Positions 8,291-17,290 of a DNA stretch of 64,000 nt are shown piece after piece. How positions within the stretch are numbered: position 1 is the first letter of the stretch; each line of letters starts with the position of its first letter. The position numbers and the translations under genes are program-made. The notes below the pieces were generated by a model. That model worked only from the letters and a program-made list of their open reading frames with translations. It was not told the origin of the DNA and made no database searches. Source of the stretch: an uncultured Bacteroidales bacterium (GTDB lineage Bacteria > Bacteroidota > Bacteroidia > Bacteroidales > Paludibacteraceae); the NCBI GenBank assembly GCA_902800525.1, contig CADCEV010000014.1, positions 1 through 64,000 on the forward strand, given 5' to 3'.

Positions 8291-9391
8291 TTGGACATTC
8301 TCGATAAAATAGACGGCCTTGAGGCCAAATTCCATGAGGTGTCGCTCCTCATTACCGATCCGTCGGTCATCGCCGATCAGGCGCGTTATGTGCGTCTTAA
8401 CCGCGACTATCACGACCTGGAGCGAGTGCTCGAATGTGCGCATCGCTATAAGAAAGCCGTTACCGACCTTCAGTCCGCCAAAGACCTCTTCTTCAATGAG
8501 TCCGACCCGGAGATGAAGGAGATGGCGAAGATGGAGATGGACGAACTGGAGCCGCAGATTCCTAAGCTCGAAGAAGAACTCAAACTGCAACTTCTGCCCC
8601 AAGATCCCGAGGACGGCAAGAATGTGGTCATGGAGATTCGTGGCGGAACAGGAGGAGACGAAGCGGCGATCTTTGCCGGAGATCTCTTCCGCATGTACAC
8701 CAAGTATTTTGAACTCAAAGGCTTCAAATATACCATTTCTTCTTTCACAGAAGGAGCGTCCGGCGGTTACAAAGAGATCATCTTCAACGTGACCGGACAG
8801 AACGTCTATGGTACGCTCAAATACGAATCCGGCGTACACCGCGTACAGCGTGTACCTGTCACCGAGACACAGGGACGTGTGCATACGTCCGCCGCAACGG
8901 TGGCTGTTCTGCCCGAGGCGGATGAGTTTGAAGTGCATATTAACGAGGGCGAGATCAAATGGGAGACCTTCCGTTCAGGAGGAGCCGGCGGACAGAATGT
9001 CAACAAAGTGGAGTCCGGTGTGCGTCTGCGCTACATGTGGAAGAACCCCAATACCGGCGAGACACAGGAGATCCTCATCGAGTGTACCGAGACGCGAGAT
9101 CAGCCAAAGAATAAGGAACGCGCGCTCTCGCGCCTGCGTACGCAGATATATGACAAGGAGCATCAGAAATACATCGATGACATAGCGGCACGCCGTAAGA
9201 CCATGGTCTCCACCGGTGACCGTTCCGCGAAGATCCGCACATATAACTACCCCCAAGGCCGCATCACAGACCACCGCATCGGCTACACGGTCTATAACCT
9301 CGCCGCCTTCATGGACGGAGACATTCAAGGTGTCATTGATGCGCTCCAAGTAGCGGAAAATGCCGAACGTCTCAAAGAATCGGAATTATAA
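8291..9391 (+). CDS. prfA: Peptide chain release factor 1
   Basis: A 366-residue RF1, which reads UAA/UAG and releases the nascent peptide. The anticodon-like PVT tripeptide (about 189-191), the GGQ motif (about 231-233, in GGAGGQNVNK) and the C-terminal TYNYPQGRITDHR are all present; PxT rather than SPF marks RF1, not RF2. The start is TTG at 8291: no in-frame ATG lies upstream, and the N-terminus (LDKIDGLEAKFHEVSLLITD) aligns with family starts. The weak start codon after an AT repeat is unusual for a core gene. It precedes rsmE. Confidence 0.95.
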   Translation: MDILDKIDGLEAKFHEVSLLITDPSVIADQARYVRLNRDYHDLERVLECAHRYKKAVTDLQSAKDLFFNESDPEMKEMAKMEMDELEPQIPKLEEELKLQLLPQDPEDGKNVVMEIRGGTGGDEAAIFAGDLFRMYTKYFELKGFKYTISSFTEGASGGYKEIIFNVTGQNVYGTLKYESGVHRVQRVPVTETQGRVHTSAATVAVLPEADEFEVHINEGEIKWETFRSGGAGGQNVNKVESGVRLRYMWKNPNTGETQEILIECTETRDQPKNKERALSRLRTQIYDKEHQKYIDDIAARRKTMVSTGDRSAKIRTYNYPQGRITDHRIGYTVYNLAAFMDGDIQGVIDALQVAENAERLKESEL

Positions 9392-9415
9392 TTTTTAATT
9401 TTTAATTCTTAATTT
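9387..9415 (+). repeat. Heptamer array between prfA and rsmE
   Basis: About four AT-rich 7-bp units (TTTTTAA-like) fill the 27-bp gap between the prfA stop and the GTG of rsmE. Confidence 0.55.
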
Positions 9416-9418
9416 CCC

Positions 9419-10123
9419 GTGTATTTATTCTACTGTCCTGATATAGAAACGTCACAGACGCTCTCGGAAGAGGAGAGTGCGCATTGTGTACGCGTCTTGC
9501 GGTACACCGCCGGAGATGAGATACTCATTACCGACGGTCGCGGCACGACCTATACTGCGCGAATCACCAATCCGCATCCGAAGCATTGCGATTTTGAGAT
9601 CATCAGCCGTGAGGCGCAAGAGGCTCTGCATGATTTTCATCTGCACATAGCGGTGGCTCCGACCAAGAACATCGAGCGGGTGGAGTGGTTAGTGGAGAAA
9701 TGTACGGAGATAGGTGCCGATGAGATCACAATGCTTCTCTGCCGTTTCTCCGAACGCAAGCAGATTCGCATGGATCGTCTGGAGAAGATCATGCTCTCTG
9801 CTGCCAAACAAAGCCTGAAACATTACCTTCCGAAACTCAATGACCTGCGGGATTTCAATACCTTTATCCGCGAGGAGGCACAGAAAGACCAGGATTGCTT
9901 CATCGCACATTGCTACAAGGAGGACAAACGCGAGCTGAAAAATGAACTCACCCCCGGACGCGATGTATTGGTGTTGATCGGTCCGGAAGGCGATTTCAGC
10001 GAAGAGGAAGTGAAAGAAGCACTCTCGCTCGGGTTTAAACCTGTGGGTTTAGGCAAAGCACGTCTCCGCACAGAGACCGCTGCTATCGTCGCCTGCCACA
10101 CTGCGGTGTTACTCAATGAGTAA
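9419..10123 (+). CDS. rsmE: 16S rRNA m3U1498 methyltransferase RsmE
   Basis: A 234-residue SPOUT-class enzyme that methylates U1498 of 16S rRNA using SAM. The N-terminal PUA-like domain carries HCVRVLRYTAGDEI. The trefoil-knot SAM site shows LIGPEGDFSEEE and GLGKARLRTETA. Length fits the family. The start is GTG at 9419, directly after the repeat-filled spacer; the N-terminus MYLFYCPDI matches family members. It is likely co-transcribed with prfA. Confidence 0.94.
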   Translation: MYLFYCPDIETSQTLSEEESAHCVRVLRYTAGDEILITDGRGTTYTARITNPHPKHCDFEIISREAQEALHDFHLHIAVAPTKNIERVEWLVEKCTEIGADEITMLLCRFSERKQIRMDRLEKIMLSAAKQSLKHYLPKLNDLRDFNTFIREEAQKDQDCFIAHCYKEDKRELKNELTPGRDVLVLIGPEGDFSEEEVKEALSLGFKPVGLGKARLRTETAAIVACHTAVLLNE

Positions 10124-10207
10124 ATCGTAAATTATTTAAATCGTCAATAAATCGTGCCCCGTAGGGGCTAAGAATAATCTTAAAATCGTCAATCGTCCAA
10201 TCGTCAA
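10124..10207 (+). repeat. Repeat-filled gap with small hairpin
   Basis: Heptamer-like AATCGTC/AATCGTA units (10124-10150 and 10184-10207) flank a GC hairpin, GCCCC-GTA-GGGGC, near 10156-10168. The same AATCGTC units recur at 63765-63809. Confidence 0.5.
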
Positions 10208-10780
10208 TTGAATTTTGATACCGAAATATTATATTGGATCAACGGTCATTCCTCCGAGTGTCTGGATACGTTCATGTGGACGGTCAGCCGTTCCAAAACA
10301 TGGATCGCGCTCTATGTGCTGCTCGTGGGGCTGATTGTCTATCGTTTCCGCTCCTGGAAAAGCGTCCTGTTGATCTTAATCGGCTTCGGTATCGCGGTGG
10401 GGCTTTCGGATTTCACGACCAGCGGCATCCTCAAACCTCTTGTCTGCCGCCTTAGACCGACACATGAGCCGTCTATCGATCCGATACGTATGGTATATCA
10501 ATACACGGGCGGTTTATATGGTTTTTGCAGCTCTCATGCCGCGAATACCATGGCGTGCGGACTCCTCTTTAGTCTGCTTTATAAAAACAAATATGCTACC
10601 GCAGGCCTGATGACTTGGGTAGCATTGAATTGTTATAGCCGGATGTACCTCGGGGTACACTATCCGAGCGATATTATGGTCGGTCTTCTGTTTGGGGCGC
10701 TATGGGCGGTGCTTGTTTGGCTTGCTTTAACCCGTTGGCTCCACGTGGACGACGCGGCTGTTCGGCAGGGTGGTTCATAA
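10208..10780 (+). CDS. PAP2-family membrane phosphatase
   Basis: A 190-residue integral membrane acid phosphatase of the PAP2 superfamily, possibly an undecaprenyl-diphosphate phosphatase or lipid phosphatase. The three signature motifs are visible: K-x6-RP (about 76-84, KPLVCRLRP), a SSH variant of PSGH (CSSHAANT) and SRMYLGVHYPSD with catalytic His. Several hydrophobic helices surround them. The start is TTG at 10208, since no ATG fits better. The last 107 bp overlap the 3' end of the convergent gene on the other strand. Confidence 0.85.
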   Translation: MNFDTEILYWINGHSSECLDTFMWTVSRSKTWIALYVLLVGLIVYRFRSWKSVLLILIGFGIAVGLSDFTTSGILKPLVCRLRPTHEPSIDPIRMVYQYTGGLYGFCSSHAANTMACGLLFSLLYKNKYATAGLMTWVALNCYSRMYLGVHYPSDIMVGLLFGALWAVLVWLALTRWLHVDDAAVRQGGS

Positions 10781-11090
10781 AACGCTCGAACTCCTCCGGG
10801 GTCAACAATGCCTTCAACTCATTGTAGATCGCTTGCATCCGCTCCATGTTCTCGCCGCGAGACAGACCCTTCTGGCGAAAACGGGCATACTTGAGATGCA
10901 TCTTATACAGCGTATCGATGCGAACGGAGTCCTTGATCCCTAATTCGCGAACTAACCGGGTAGTCTGCTTTTGCGCTTCCTCTTCCGGCGTACGTTGAGG
11001 ACGGGATTCAGCACTACTAACAGCCTCCTGGGCTATTACACTTCCTGCCATGAAGGCGGAGAAAACAATAAAGAATAAACGTTTAATCAT
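10674..11090 (-). CDS. Small secreted DUF4890-like protein
   Basis: A 138-residue exported protein. Signal peptide MIKRLFFIVFSAFMAGSVIA is followed by a charged helical region whose pattern (TPEEEAQKQTTRLVRELGI, then YKMHLKYARFRQ) resembles the Bacteroidetes DUF4890/Spy-like periplasmic proteins. The tail is Pro/Arg/Gln-rich. ATG at 11090 is chosen over 11111 because it begins the signal peptide. Function is unknown; a periplasmic stress or chaperone-like role is only a guess from the fold pattern. The 3' end overlaps the PAP2 gene antiparallel. Confidence 0.65.
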   Translation of the reverse strand: MIKRLFFIVFSAFMAGSVIAQEAVSSAESRPQRTPEEEAQKQTTRLVRELGIKDSVRIDTLYKMHLKYARFRQKGLSRGENMERMQAIYNELKALLTPEEFERFMNHPAEQPRRPRGANGLKQAKQAPPIAPQTEDRP

Positions 11091-11149
11091 ACAAGTTTGT
11101 AATGTCGTCATGACTTAATGACGTCATCACTTACAATACAACAAAAATC

Positions 11150-12418
11150 ATGCCAAACAACGAACTTAAAATAGCATTCCGGCTATATTATTCGAGCCAA
11201 GGTCAGGAACGCAACTCGCGTCCTGCTGTTCGTGTGGCATTGGCGGGTATGATCGTGGGCGTTATGGTAATGATCGTGACCATTTGTATCGTCATCGGTT
11301 TCAAGCAGACCGTTGCCCGCAAAGTGGCTGGTTTTGGCGCACATATACAGCTCGTTTCTTTTGAGAATAACAACACCTATGACCTTCAGCCTATCGAGGT
11401 CTCCGATTCGCTTTTGGCAAGTTTGAGGGCATATGAACATGTGCGGGCAGTAGCTCCCTTTGTTACCAAACCCGGCATGCTCAAGACCGATTCGGCTTTT
11501 CACGGCATGGTACTCAAAGGAACCGATTACTGGGATTTCTTTGCTGCCAACTTGGTGGAAGGTGCGCTGCCCGAACAAAACAATCAAGTGCTGATTTCTC
11601 GTCTGATGGCGAACGCTATGCAGCTTGGAGTAGGGCAGAACGTCTTGGCGTATTTTGTCGATGACACGGATATCCGTGCGCGGCGTTTCATCATTTCCGG
11701 CATTTACGACTCCGGTTTTGCACAATTGGATGATCTCTTCCTTATTTCGCCGCTATCAACGGCTGAGAGACTTATTAACTCTAAACGAGACGACTTCTCT
11801 CAACTCTCAACTCTCAACTCTCAACTATCCATAGTTTCCGGCGTTGAGATCCTATTGGATGATATTCGCTATTTGGAGGAGACAGCTGACCGTATTTATT
11901 TCGCGACGGTTAACCATTTGGACGAGGACGGCTATCATGCCTATTACGTCCAGACGCTCAAAGAACAAAACCCCGCGGTTTTTGCGTGGCTCGATCTGTT
12001 AGACATGAACGTCGTGGTGATTATTATCCTTATGCTTCTCGTAGCGGGCTTTAATATCGTTTCCGGGCTGATTATCATGATCTTGGACGGCGTCCAACTC
12101 ATCGGTACTCTCAAAGCCTTAGGTGCCGACAACCGCTTTGTGCGGCGAATCTTCATCTACCAGGCCGCACTCCTCATCGGAAAAGGTATTCTTTGGGGCA
12201 ATATATTCGGTTTAGGGCTTGCGGCGGTTCAGTATTTTACCCATCTTATCCCCCTCGAAGCAAGCACTTATTACGTCAGCTACGTGCCTGTTGAGTTCGC
12301 ATGGACTTGGATCATCGCTTTGAATATCCTGACGATCGTCATTTCCCTGCTGATCCTTTTGCTCCCGTCGCTCATTGTAACTAAAATCAGTCCTGCTAAA
12401 GTAATGCACTTCGAATAA
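11150..12418 (+). CDS. LolC/LolE-type ABC transporter permease
   Basis: A 422-residue inner-membrane permease of the FtsX/MacB superfamily, similar to the LolC/E subunits that release lipoproteins from the inner membrane. One N-terminal helix (about 28-52) is followed by a large periplasmic domain and three C-terminal helices (about 280-305, 330-360, 385-415) ending KISPAKVMHFE, the typical family terminus. Residues about 218-226 (QLSTLNSQL) come from an in-frame heptamer array. The ATPase subunit is not adjacent. The stop overlaps the next ATG by one base. Confidence 0.85.
   Translation: MPNNELKIAFRLYYSSQGQERNSRPAVRVALAGMIVGVMVMIVTICIVIGFKQTVARKVAGFGAHIQLVSFENNNTYDLQPIEVSDSLLASLRAYEHVRAVAPFVTKPGMLKTDSAFHGMVLKGTDYWDFFAANLVEGALPEQNNQVLISRLMANAMQLGVGQNVLAYFVDDTDIRARRFIISGIYDSGFAQLDDLFLISPLSTAERLINSKRDDFSQLSTLNSQLSIVSGVEILLDDIRYLEETADRIYFATVNHLDEDGYHAYYVQTLKEQNPAVFAWLDLLDMNVVVIIILMLLVAGFNIVSGLIIMILDGVQLIGTLKALGADNRFVRRIFIYQAALLIGKGILWGNIFGLGLAAVQYFTHLIPLEASTYYVSYVPVEFAWTWIIALNILTIVISLLILLLPSLIVTKISPAKVMHFE
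11800..11827 (+). repeat. In-frame heptamer array in permease gene
   Basis: Four TCAACT(C/A) units lie inside the coding frame, preceded by GACGACTTCT (11789-11798), a flank also seen beside the array at 54511-54538. Confidence 0.8.
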
Positions 12419-13257
12419 TGAAACTGCAAACGATAGTTGATATTAAGCCTTCCTGTTGGAAGATCGGATACGAGGATCACATTCTCCTGTTAGGTTCGTG
12501 TTTCTCGGATGAAATCGGTGCGCAGATGCAGCAACGCAACCTGCACGTCACCTGCAATCCTTTCGGCACGCTCTATAATCCGCTCTCTATTGCGCAGGCT
12601 CTCAATTCTCAATTATCAATTGTCAATTACCAATTCCACGAGGGTCTCTGGCACTCTATGGCGCATCATGGTTCTTTCTCGCGTCCTACACGGGAAGAGA
12701 CGGAACAAGCCGTGAATGCATCTATTGACATATTACAAACCGCTCTTCGCACCGCTTCGACCGTCATTATTACCTTTGGAACATCGTGGGTGTACGAGAT
12801 GGATTCTTTCATTGTGGGAAACTGTCATAAGCTCCCGGCGGAATGTTTTACGCGTCGTCGCTTATCGGTAGAAGAGATAGTGGCGGCATGGCAACCCATC
12901 ATTGATAGTTACCACGACAAGCATTGGATCTTTACCGTCTCGCCGATTCGTCACGTCAAAGACGGACTCCATGAGAACCAACTTAGCAAGGCAACATTAC
13001 TGATGGCGGTGGAACAACTCTCCTCCCAAGAGGAGAGGTCGGACAGGGTTTCTTATTTCCCCTCTTACGAAATCCTTCTGGACGAACTGCGCGATTATCG
13101 TTTCTTTGCGGATGATCTTGTGCATCCTTCATCCCTTGCGGTGCAATATATATGGGAGCGGTTTGTCGAGACCTTCTGCACACCGCAGACTCGCAATCAA
13201 ATGGCGATTGAATACAAACACTGGAAACAAACCCAACATAGACCCTTACACCCATAA
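12418..13257 (+). CDS. GSCFA domain protein
   Basis: A 279-residue protein of the GSCFA family, defined by its N-terminal motif, here LLGSCFSDEIG (about 24-34), which resembles the SGNH/GDSL-hydrolase block I. Other family features are NPFGTLYNP, a GLWHSMAHHGSF stretch and FADDLVHPSSLAV near the C-terminus with Asp and His suited to a hydrolase triad. The substrate is unknown. Two repeat-derived inserts lie in variable loops: a heptamer array (12602-12636) and a GC-rich hairpin element (13019-13050). It is translationally linked to the upstream permease by a one-base overlap. Confidence 0.88.
   Translation: MKLQTIVDIKPSCWKIGYEDHILLLGSCFSDEIGAQMQQRNLHVTCNPFGTLYNPLSIAQALNSQLSIVNYQFHEGLWHSMAHHGSFSRPTREETEQAVNASIDILQTALRTASTVIITFGTSWVYEMDSFIVGNCHKLPAECFTRRRLSVEEIVAAWQPIIDSYHDKHWIFTVSPIRHVKDGLHENQLSKATLLMAVEQLSSQEERSDRVSYFPSYEILLDELRDYRFFADDLVHPSSLAVQYIWERFVETFCTPQTRNQMAIEYKHWKQTQHRPLHP
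12602..12636 (+). repeat. In-frame heptamer array in GSCFA gene
   Basis: Five TCAATT(C/A/G) units encode the NSQLSIVNYQF stretch. They occupy a loop just before the conserved GLWHS segment. Confidence 0.8.
13019..13050 (+). repeat. In-frame hairpin element in GSCFA gene
   Basis: CTCTCCTC faces GAGGAGAG across a short loop, then GGTCGGACAGGG. It encodes LSSQEERSDRVSY. The layout resembles dispersed GC-rich palindromic repeats found in other bacteria. Confidence 0.55.
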
Positions 13258-13261
13258 CATT

Positions 13262-14404
13262 ATGAAACGTATATCTGTCCTCATCCTCTTGTGTCTTTCC
13301 ACGCTCGCTTCCTTGGCTTGCGAACGTGTGGGTAAGCGCGTGTTACTCTATCCGTCTGTGGATCAGTTCGGCGAACCCGTTACGCTTTCCGGCATGATCT
13401 CGTGGCCGCAGAAAAAACAACCAAAAGGTATTATCCTCCTGCCGCATTTTACTATTTTTGCGAACTCGGAGGCTCCTTCACAAAACGGAACAGGAGAAGA
13501 GAAAAACTTCCAAAAGGACTTTGTCCTTATCATGCCGGATTATATCGGCTACGGGGCAACGAGTGAGCGTGTTCATCCGTATCTGGACGGAGAACTGACC
13601 GCCCGGAACTGCATCGATATGGCGCTTCACGCGATGCCGATTTTGGATAGTTTGCAACTCCGCATTCCGAAAGACAGTATCTATATCGTCGGTTATTCGC
13701 AAGGAGGAGCAGCGGCTGTTTGGATCCTCAAAACAATCGAAGAACGTTATGCCGACCGCATCCACGTCAAGAAATGTTTCGCGGGTAGCGGTCCGCACGA
13801 CGTGGCGGCTACGTATGACGAGGGTGTTCAGAACAACCGAATCCTCATGCCGGTAACGATCCCTCTGTTGATCAAGGGAACGGACGCGGCTTATGCCCTC
13901 AATTTGTACGAAGAGCATTTCTTCACGCCGGAAATGCAGGAAATATATGAGCGTGAGATGGTGAAAAAAGAGAAAACTTTTGGTGAACTCTTTATTCAGA
14001 CAATCAATTTCGAACTCTCTCATTGGCTGACGGCGAAAGGCATGGATAAGAACGATCCGGAAACTCATCGCCTCTATCAGGGTTTCTTGCGTTCCAGCCT
14101 CGTTCATTACCCATTGGATACACTTGCTGACAATAAACCGGACTCATTGCTCCTTAATTTGGCAGAGGACAGAGTTATCCCCACATGGGAGCCGCGTACA
14201 CCGATGCTGGTTTTTCATTCCACGAATGACAATGTGGTCACTTTCCGTTGTGCGGAGAATCTTCATCGCCGCTATGCCGATAATCCGTACATCACATGGG
14301 ATTTCGGCGAGTATGGCGATCATCTTTCTTCCTCTAACCGCTTCTTCAAGCTTGTCCGCGAGCAACTCCTCGAATCTCACAAATCCCAAAAATCCCGCAA
14401 ATAA
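13262..14404 (+). CDS. Secreted alpha/beta hydrolase (lipase/esterase-like)
   Basis: A 380-residue exported hydrolase. Signal peptide is about residues 1-19; the Cys after LASLA does not fit a good lipobox, so lipid anchoring is doubtful. The nucleophile elbow GYSQGG contains the catalytic Ser, and Asp in FHSTNDNVV and His in YGDHLSS are likely triad partners. The N-terminal layout with PDYIGYGAT resembles secretory lipases and prolyl-peptidase-like hydrolases. Substrate is unknown. ATG at 13262 begins the signal peptide; the open frame upstream overlaps the GSCFA gene and is not used. Confidence 0.8.
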   Translation: MKRISVLILLCLSTLASLACERVGKRVLLYPSVDQFGEPVTLSGMISWPQKKQPKGIILLPHFTIFANSEAPSQNGTGEEKNFQKDFVLIMPDYIGYGATSERVHPYLDGELTARNCIDMALHAMPILDSLQLRIPKDSIYIVGYSQGGAAAVWILKTIEERYADRIHVKKCFAGSGPHDVAATYDEGVQNNRILMPVTIPLLIKGTDAAYALNLYEEHFFTPEMQEIYEREMVKKEKTFGELFIQTINFELSHWLTAKGMDKNDPETHRLYQGFLRSSLVHYPLDTLADNKPDSLLLNLAEDRVIPTWEPRTPMLVFHSTNDNVVTFRCAENLHRRYADNPYITWDFGEYGDHLSSSNRFFKLVREQLLESHKSQKSRK

Positions 14405-14410
14405 TCAAAC

Positions 14411-14443
14411 AAAAACGATTGCCGAGAAAGGCAATCGTTTTTT
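14411..14443. terminator. Bidirectional terminator
   Basis: A perfect 13-bp stem (14411-14423 with 14430-14442) with A-run and T-run flanks lies between the convergent hydrolase gene and valS and can serve both. Confidence 0.85.
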
Positions 14444-14462
14444 GATGAACGATATGTAGCCA

Positions 14463-17120
14463 TTACTTGCTCTTGAGGGCTTTGATGGCTTCTTCGATGG
14501 AGGCAATACGGGATTCTGCATCGGACTTCTTCTTCTGCTCGAGAGCCACGATCTCCGGTTTGGCGTTTTGTACGAAGCGCTCGTTGGAGAGTTTCGCCAT
14601 GACACCTTTGAGGAAACCTTGCTGGTGAGCGAGGTCGGCTTCGAGTTTCTTGAGCTCTTCCTCTACGTTGATGAACGCGTCCATCGGGATAGCATATTCG
14701 ACCGTTCCTACAAGGAATTTGGAGAGACCCCCCTCGTTCCCCCCTTGGATGGGGGAGGATACATCTACATTCGCGAGTTTTTGGAGGAGAGACGCGTATT
14801 GGTAAATATCTGCTCCTTCGAAATAGAGGGTCAGACGCTCCTTCTGCGGAATGTTCTTCGATGCACGGACATTGCGTACTCCGGAGACAATCTCTTTCAG
14901 CGTTTCGATAGCTGCAAGTACCGCGTCGTTTTCGTCTCGTTTTCGACTCGTTGTCGTCTCGTTTTCGTGTTGGGAAGCTATCATGATGCTTTCTCCCGGT
15001 TTGCGCTCATAGAGGTTTTGCCAGAGTTCCTCAGTGATGAACGGCATGAAGGGGTGGAGTAGTACGAGCAGGCGGTCGAAGAATGCGAGGGTGGCTTCGT
15101 ACGTAGCGCGGTCGATGGGTTGCTGGTATGCGGGTTTGATCATTTCGAGATACCAGCCGCTGAACTCGTCGCAGTAGAGTTTGTAAATCTCCATAAGCGC
15201 CTCGGAGAGACGGTATTTGGAGAAGAGGTCTGCTATCTCTGCGGCGGTCTTGTCCAGTTGCGCATCGAACCACTCGATGGCAAACTTGCTGGTCTCGGGC
15301 TGCGGGATATCTGCTATTTCAAGGCCTTTGACCATACGGAAACAGTTCCAGATCTTGTTGCAGAAGTTACGTCCCTGCTCGCAGAGGGAATCATCATAGA
15401 GGATATCGTTTCCTGCAGGCGCAGAAAGGAGAATACCCATACGCACACCGTCGGCGCCGAAACGCTCGATGAGGTCTAATGGGTCAGGACTGTTGCCGAG
15501 AGATTTGGACATTTTGCGTCCGAGTTTGTCACGTACAATACCTGTGAAATAGACGTGCTTGAACGGCATCTTGCCTTGGTATTCATAGCCCGCCATGATC
15601 ATACGTGCTACCCAGAAGAAGATAATATCCGGTCCCGTTACGAGGTCTGCGGTCGGGTAGTAATAGTTGATCTCTTTGTTGTCCGGGTGCTCAATACCAT
15701 CAAACAAGGAAATCGGCCATAACCAGCTGCTGAACCAAGTATCCAAAGCTCCTTCGTCCTGAACATAGTTGCCTTCCGGCGCGCTCTCTGAAACGATGAT
15801 CTTGTCGTCCGGGTAGTTCTCGAGGCCGGTTTCAGCCAACAGGTCTGCGTCGTAATATGCCGGGATGCGGTGTCCCCACCAGAGTTGGCGGGAAATACAC
15901 CAGTCTTTGATGTTCTCGAGCCAGTTGCGGTATGTGTTCTTGTATTTCGCAGGATAGAAAACGATGTCGTCGTTCATAACCGGCGGAAGTGCGATGTCTG
16001 CGAAATGCTGCATTTTCATGAACCATTGGAGGCTCAAACGCGGCTCGATAGGCACGTTCGTACGCTCGGAGTAACCGACTTTGTTGTCGTAGTCCTCGAT
16101 TTTCTCGACGAGGTTAAGCGCTTTGAGGTCTTCGATGATAGCTTTGCGGCAGTCGAAACGATCCATGCCGTGGTATTTGCGTACGTTAGCTTGGAGTTCC
16201 GGCTCCACTGTGTCCATGTTGAGGTGTGCGTCCGGCGTGAAGATGTCAATGGTTTTCAAATTATATTTCTGACCTAAAGCGTAGTCGTTGACGTCGTGCG
16301 CCGGGGTCACTTTGAGGCAGCCTGTTCCGAAACCGATCTCCACGTAACGGTCTTCGATAATAGGGATCACACGCCCAACGCCCGGCACGATGACGTGCTT
16401 GCCTTTGAGCCACTGGTTCTTCTCCTCTTTGGGGTTGATGCAGACTGCTATGTCGCCGAAAATGGTCTCCGGACGCGTGGTAGCCACGATGGCATATTTG
16501 CCCGGCTCTTCGGCAACTTCGTAGCGCAGGTAATAGAACTTGTTATGCTCGTCGTGGTAGATCACCTCCTCGTCTGAAAGGGCCGTCTGACGCTCCGGGT
16601 CCCAGTTGACCATACGCAGACCGCGGTAGATGAGGCCTTTTTTGTACAGGTCGCAGAATACTTTGATGACGGCTTTTGAACGGGTTTCGTCCATGGTGAA
16701 GGACGTGCGGTCCCAGTCGCAGGAACAGCCGAGTTTGCGGAGCTGCTTCAAGATGATGCCTCCGTGCTCGTCGGTCCACGCCCACGCATGTTTGAGGAAC
16801 TCCTCGCGGGTGAGGTCGGATTTATTGATGCCTTGCTCTTTGAGGCGTTTGATCACTTTTGCTTCGGTTGCGATAGACGCATGGTCGGTACCGGGCACCC
16901 AGCAAGCGTTCTTGCCTTCCAAGCGCGCACGGCGTACCAAAATGTCCTGAATCGTCTCGTTGAGAACGTGTCCCATGTGCAGCACGCCTGTTACGTTAGG
17001 CGGCGGAATAACGATAGTGAACGGATCGCGGCCGTCCGGCTCGCTATGAAAGAGTTTGTTGTCAAGCCAATACTGATACCAGCGGGCTTCGATGTCTGTC
17101 GGATTGTACTTAGATTCCAT
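14463..17120 (-). CDS. valS: Valyl-tRNA synthetase
   Basis: The 885-residue class I synthetase that charges tRNA-Val. HMGH (48-51) and [10 protein letters not shown] (about 533-542) form the ATP site; the editing domain lies between and the C-terminal coiled coil is present (about 805-885). ATG at 17120 ([11 protein letters not shown]) is chosen: the frame extends upstream only through heptamer repeats and over the promoter. Two repeat-derived inserts are in frame: an 11-bp array (14924-14967, residues about 718-732) and a GC-rich palindrome (14726-14762, about 786-799), both in the anticodon-binding/C-terminal part where length varies. The gene is convergent with the hydrolase and divergent from the BASS transporter. 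Confidence 0.96.
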   Translation of the reverse strand: MESKYNPTDIEARWYQYWLDNKLFHSEPDGRDPFTIVIPPPNVTGVLHMGHVLNETIQDILVRRARLEGKNACWVPGTDHASIATEAKVIKRLKEQGINKSDLTREEFLKHAWAWTDEHGGIILKQLRKLGCSCDWDRTSFTMDETRSKAVIKVFCDLYKKGLIYRGLRMVNWDPERQTALSDEEVIYHDEHNKFYYLRYEVAEEPGKYAIVATTRPETIFGDIAVCINPKEEKNQWLKGKHVIVPGVGRVIPIIEDRYVEIGFGTGCLKVTPAHDVNDYALGQKYNLKTIDIFTPDAHLNMDTVEPELQANVRKYHGMDRFDCRKAIIEDLKALNLVEKIEDYDNKVGYSERTNVPIEPRLSLQWFMKMQHFADIALPPVMNDDIVFYPAKYKNTYRNWLENIKDWCISRQLWWGHRIPAYYDADLLAETGLENYPDDKIIVSESAPEGNYVQDEGALDTWFSSWLWPISLFDGIEHPDNKEINYYYPTADLVTGPDIIFFWVARMIMAGYEYQGKMPFKHVYFTGIVRDKLGRKMSKSLGNSPDPLDLIERFGADGVRMGILLSAPAGNDILYDDSLCEQGRNFCNKIWNCFRMVKGLEIADIPQPETSKFAIEWFDAQLDKTAAEIADLFSKYRLSEALMEIYKLYCDEFSGWYLEMIKPAYQQPIDRATYEATLAFFDRLLVLLHPFMPFITEELWQNLYERKPGESIMIASQHENETTTSRKRDENDAVLAAIETLKEIVSGVRNVRASKNIPQKERLTLYFEGADIYQYASLLQKLANVDVSSPIQGGNEGGLSKFLVGTVEYAIPMDAFINVEEELKKLEADLAHQQGFLKGVMAKLSNERFVQNAKPEIVALEQKKKSDAESRIASIEEAIKALKSK
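14726..14762. repeat. GC-rich palindromic element inside valS
   Basis: CCCCCC(T)...CCCCCCTT-GGAT-GGGGGAGG pattern, read in valS as [12 protein letters not shown]. The order of its blocks matches the element inside lysS (49684-49722) in the opposite orientation relative to the coding strand. Confidence 0.7.
14924..14967. repeat. Undecamer array inside valS
   Basis: Four 11-bp units of TCTCGTTTTCG type (reverse CGAAAACGAGA). The same 11-bp family forms the intergenic array at 51461-51515. Confidence 0.8.
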
Positions 17121-17130
17121 AGGAATATTT

Positions 17131-17158
17131 ATGATTTGATATTTGACATTTGATATTT
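17131..17158. repeat. Heptamer array upstream of valS
   Basis: Four GATATTT/GACATTT 7-bp units occupy the valS 5' leader between its promoter and ATG. Confidence 0.65.
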
Positions 17159-17174
17159 TCACAAAAATAGCGTG

Positions 17175-17206
17175 CAAAGTTACAACTTTTTTTTGATATA
17201 CGCAAG
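17175..17206 (-). promoter_or_regulatory. valS promoter
   Basis: On the minus strand TAACTTTG (17175-17182) is the -7 box, with CTTG (17203-17206) 20 bp upstream as a -33 box. Confidence 0.6.
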
Positions 17207-17231
17207 CGTGCGCGTATTTTTTTTGAAATTA

Positions 17232-17263
17232 TTTGCGTATGTCAAAAATTTTTTGTATTTTTG
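17232..17263 (+). promoter_or_regulatory. Promoter of BASS-type transporter
   Basis: TTTG (17232-17235) and TATTTTTG (17256-17263) with 20 bp between, 27 bp before the ATG. Confidence 0.7.
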
Positions 17264-17290
17264 CAGTCGGATAGTATGTGTTTTTAAGTA

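Noticed and set aside
17121-17177. N-terminal extension of valS
   Set aside because: The extra codons are heptamer repeat and promoter sequence; family N-termini start at MESKYNP.
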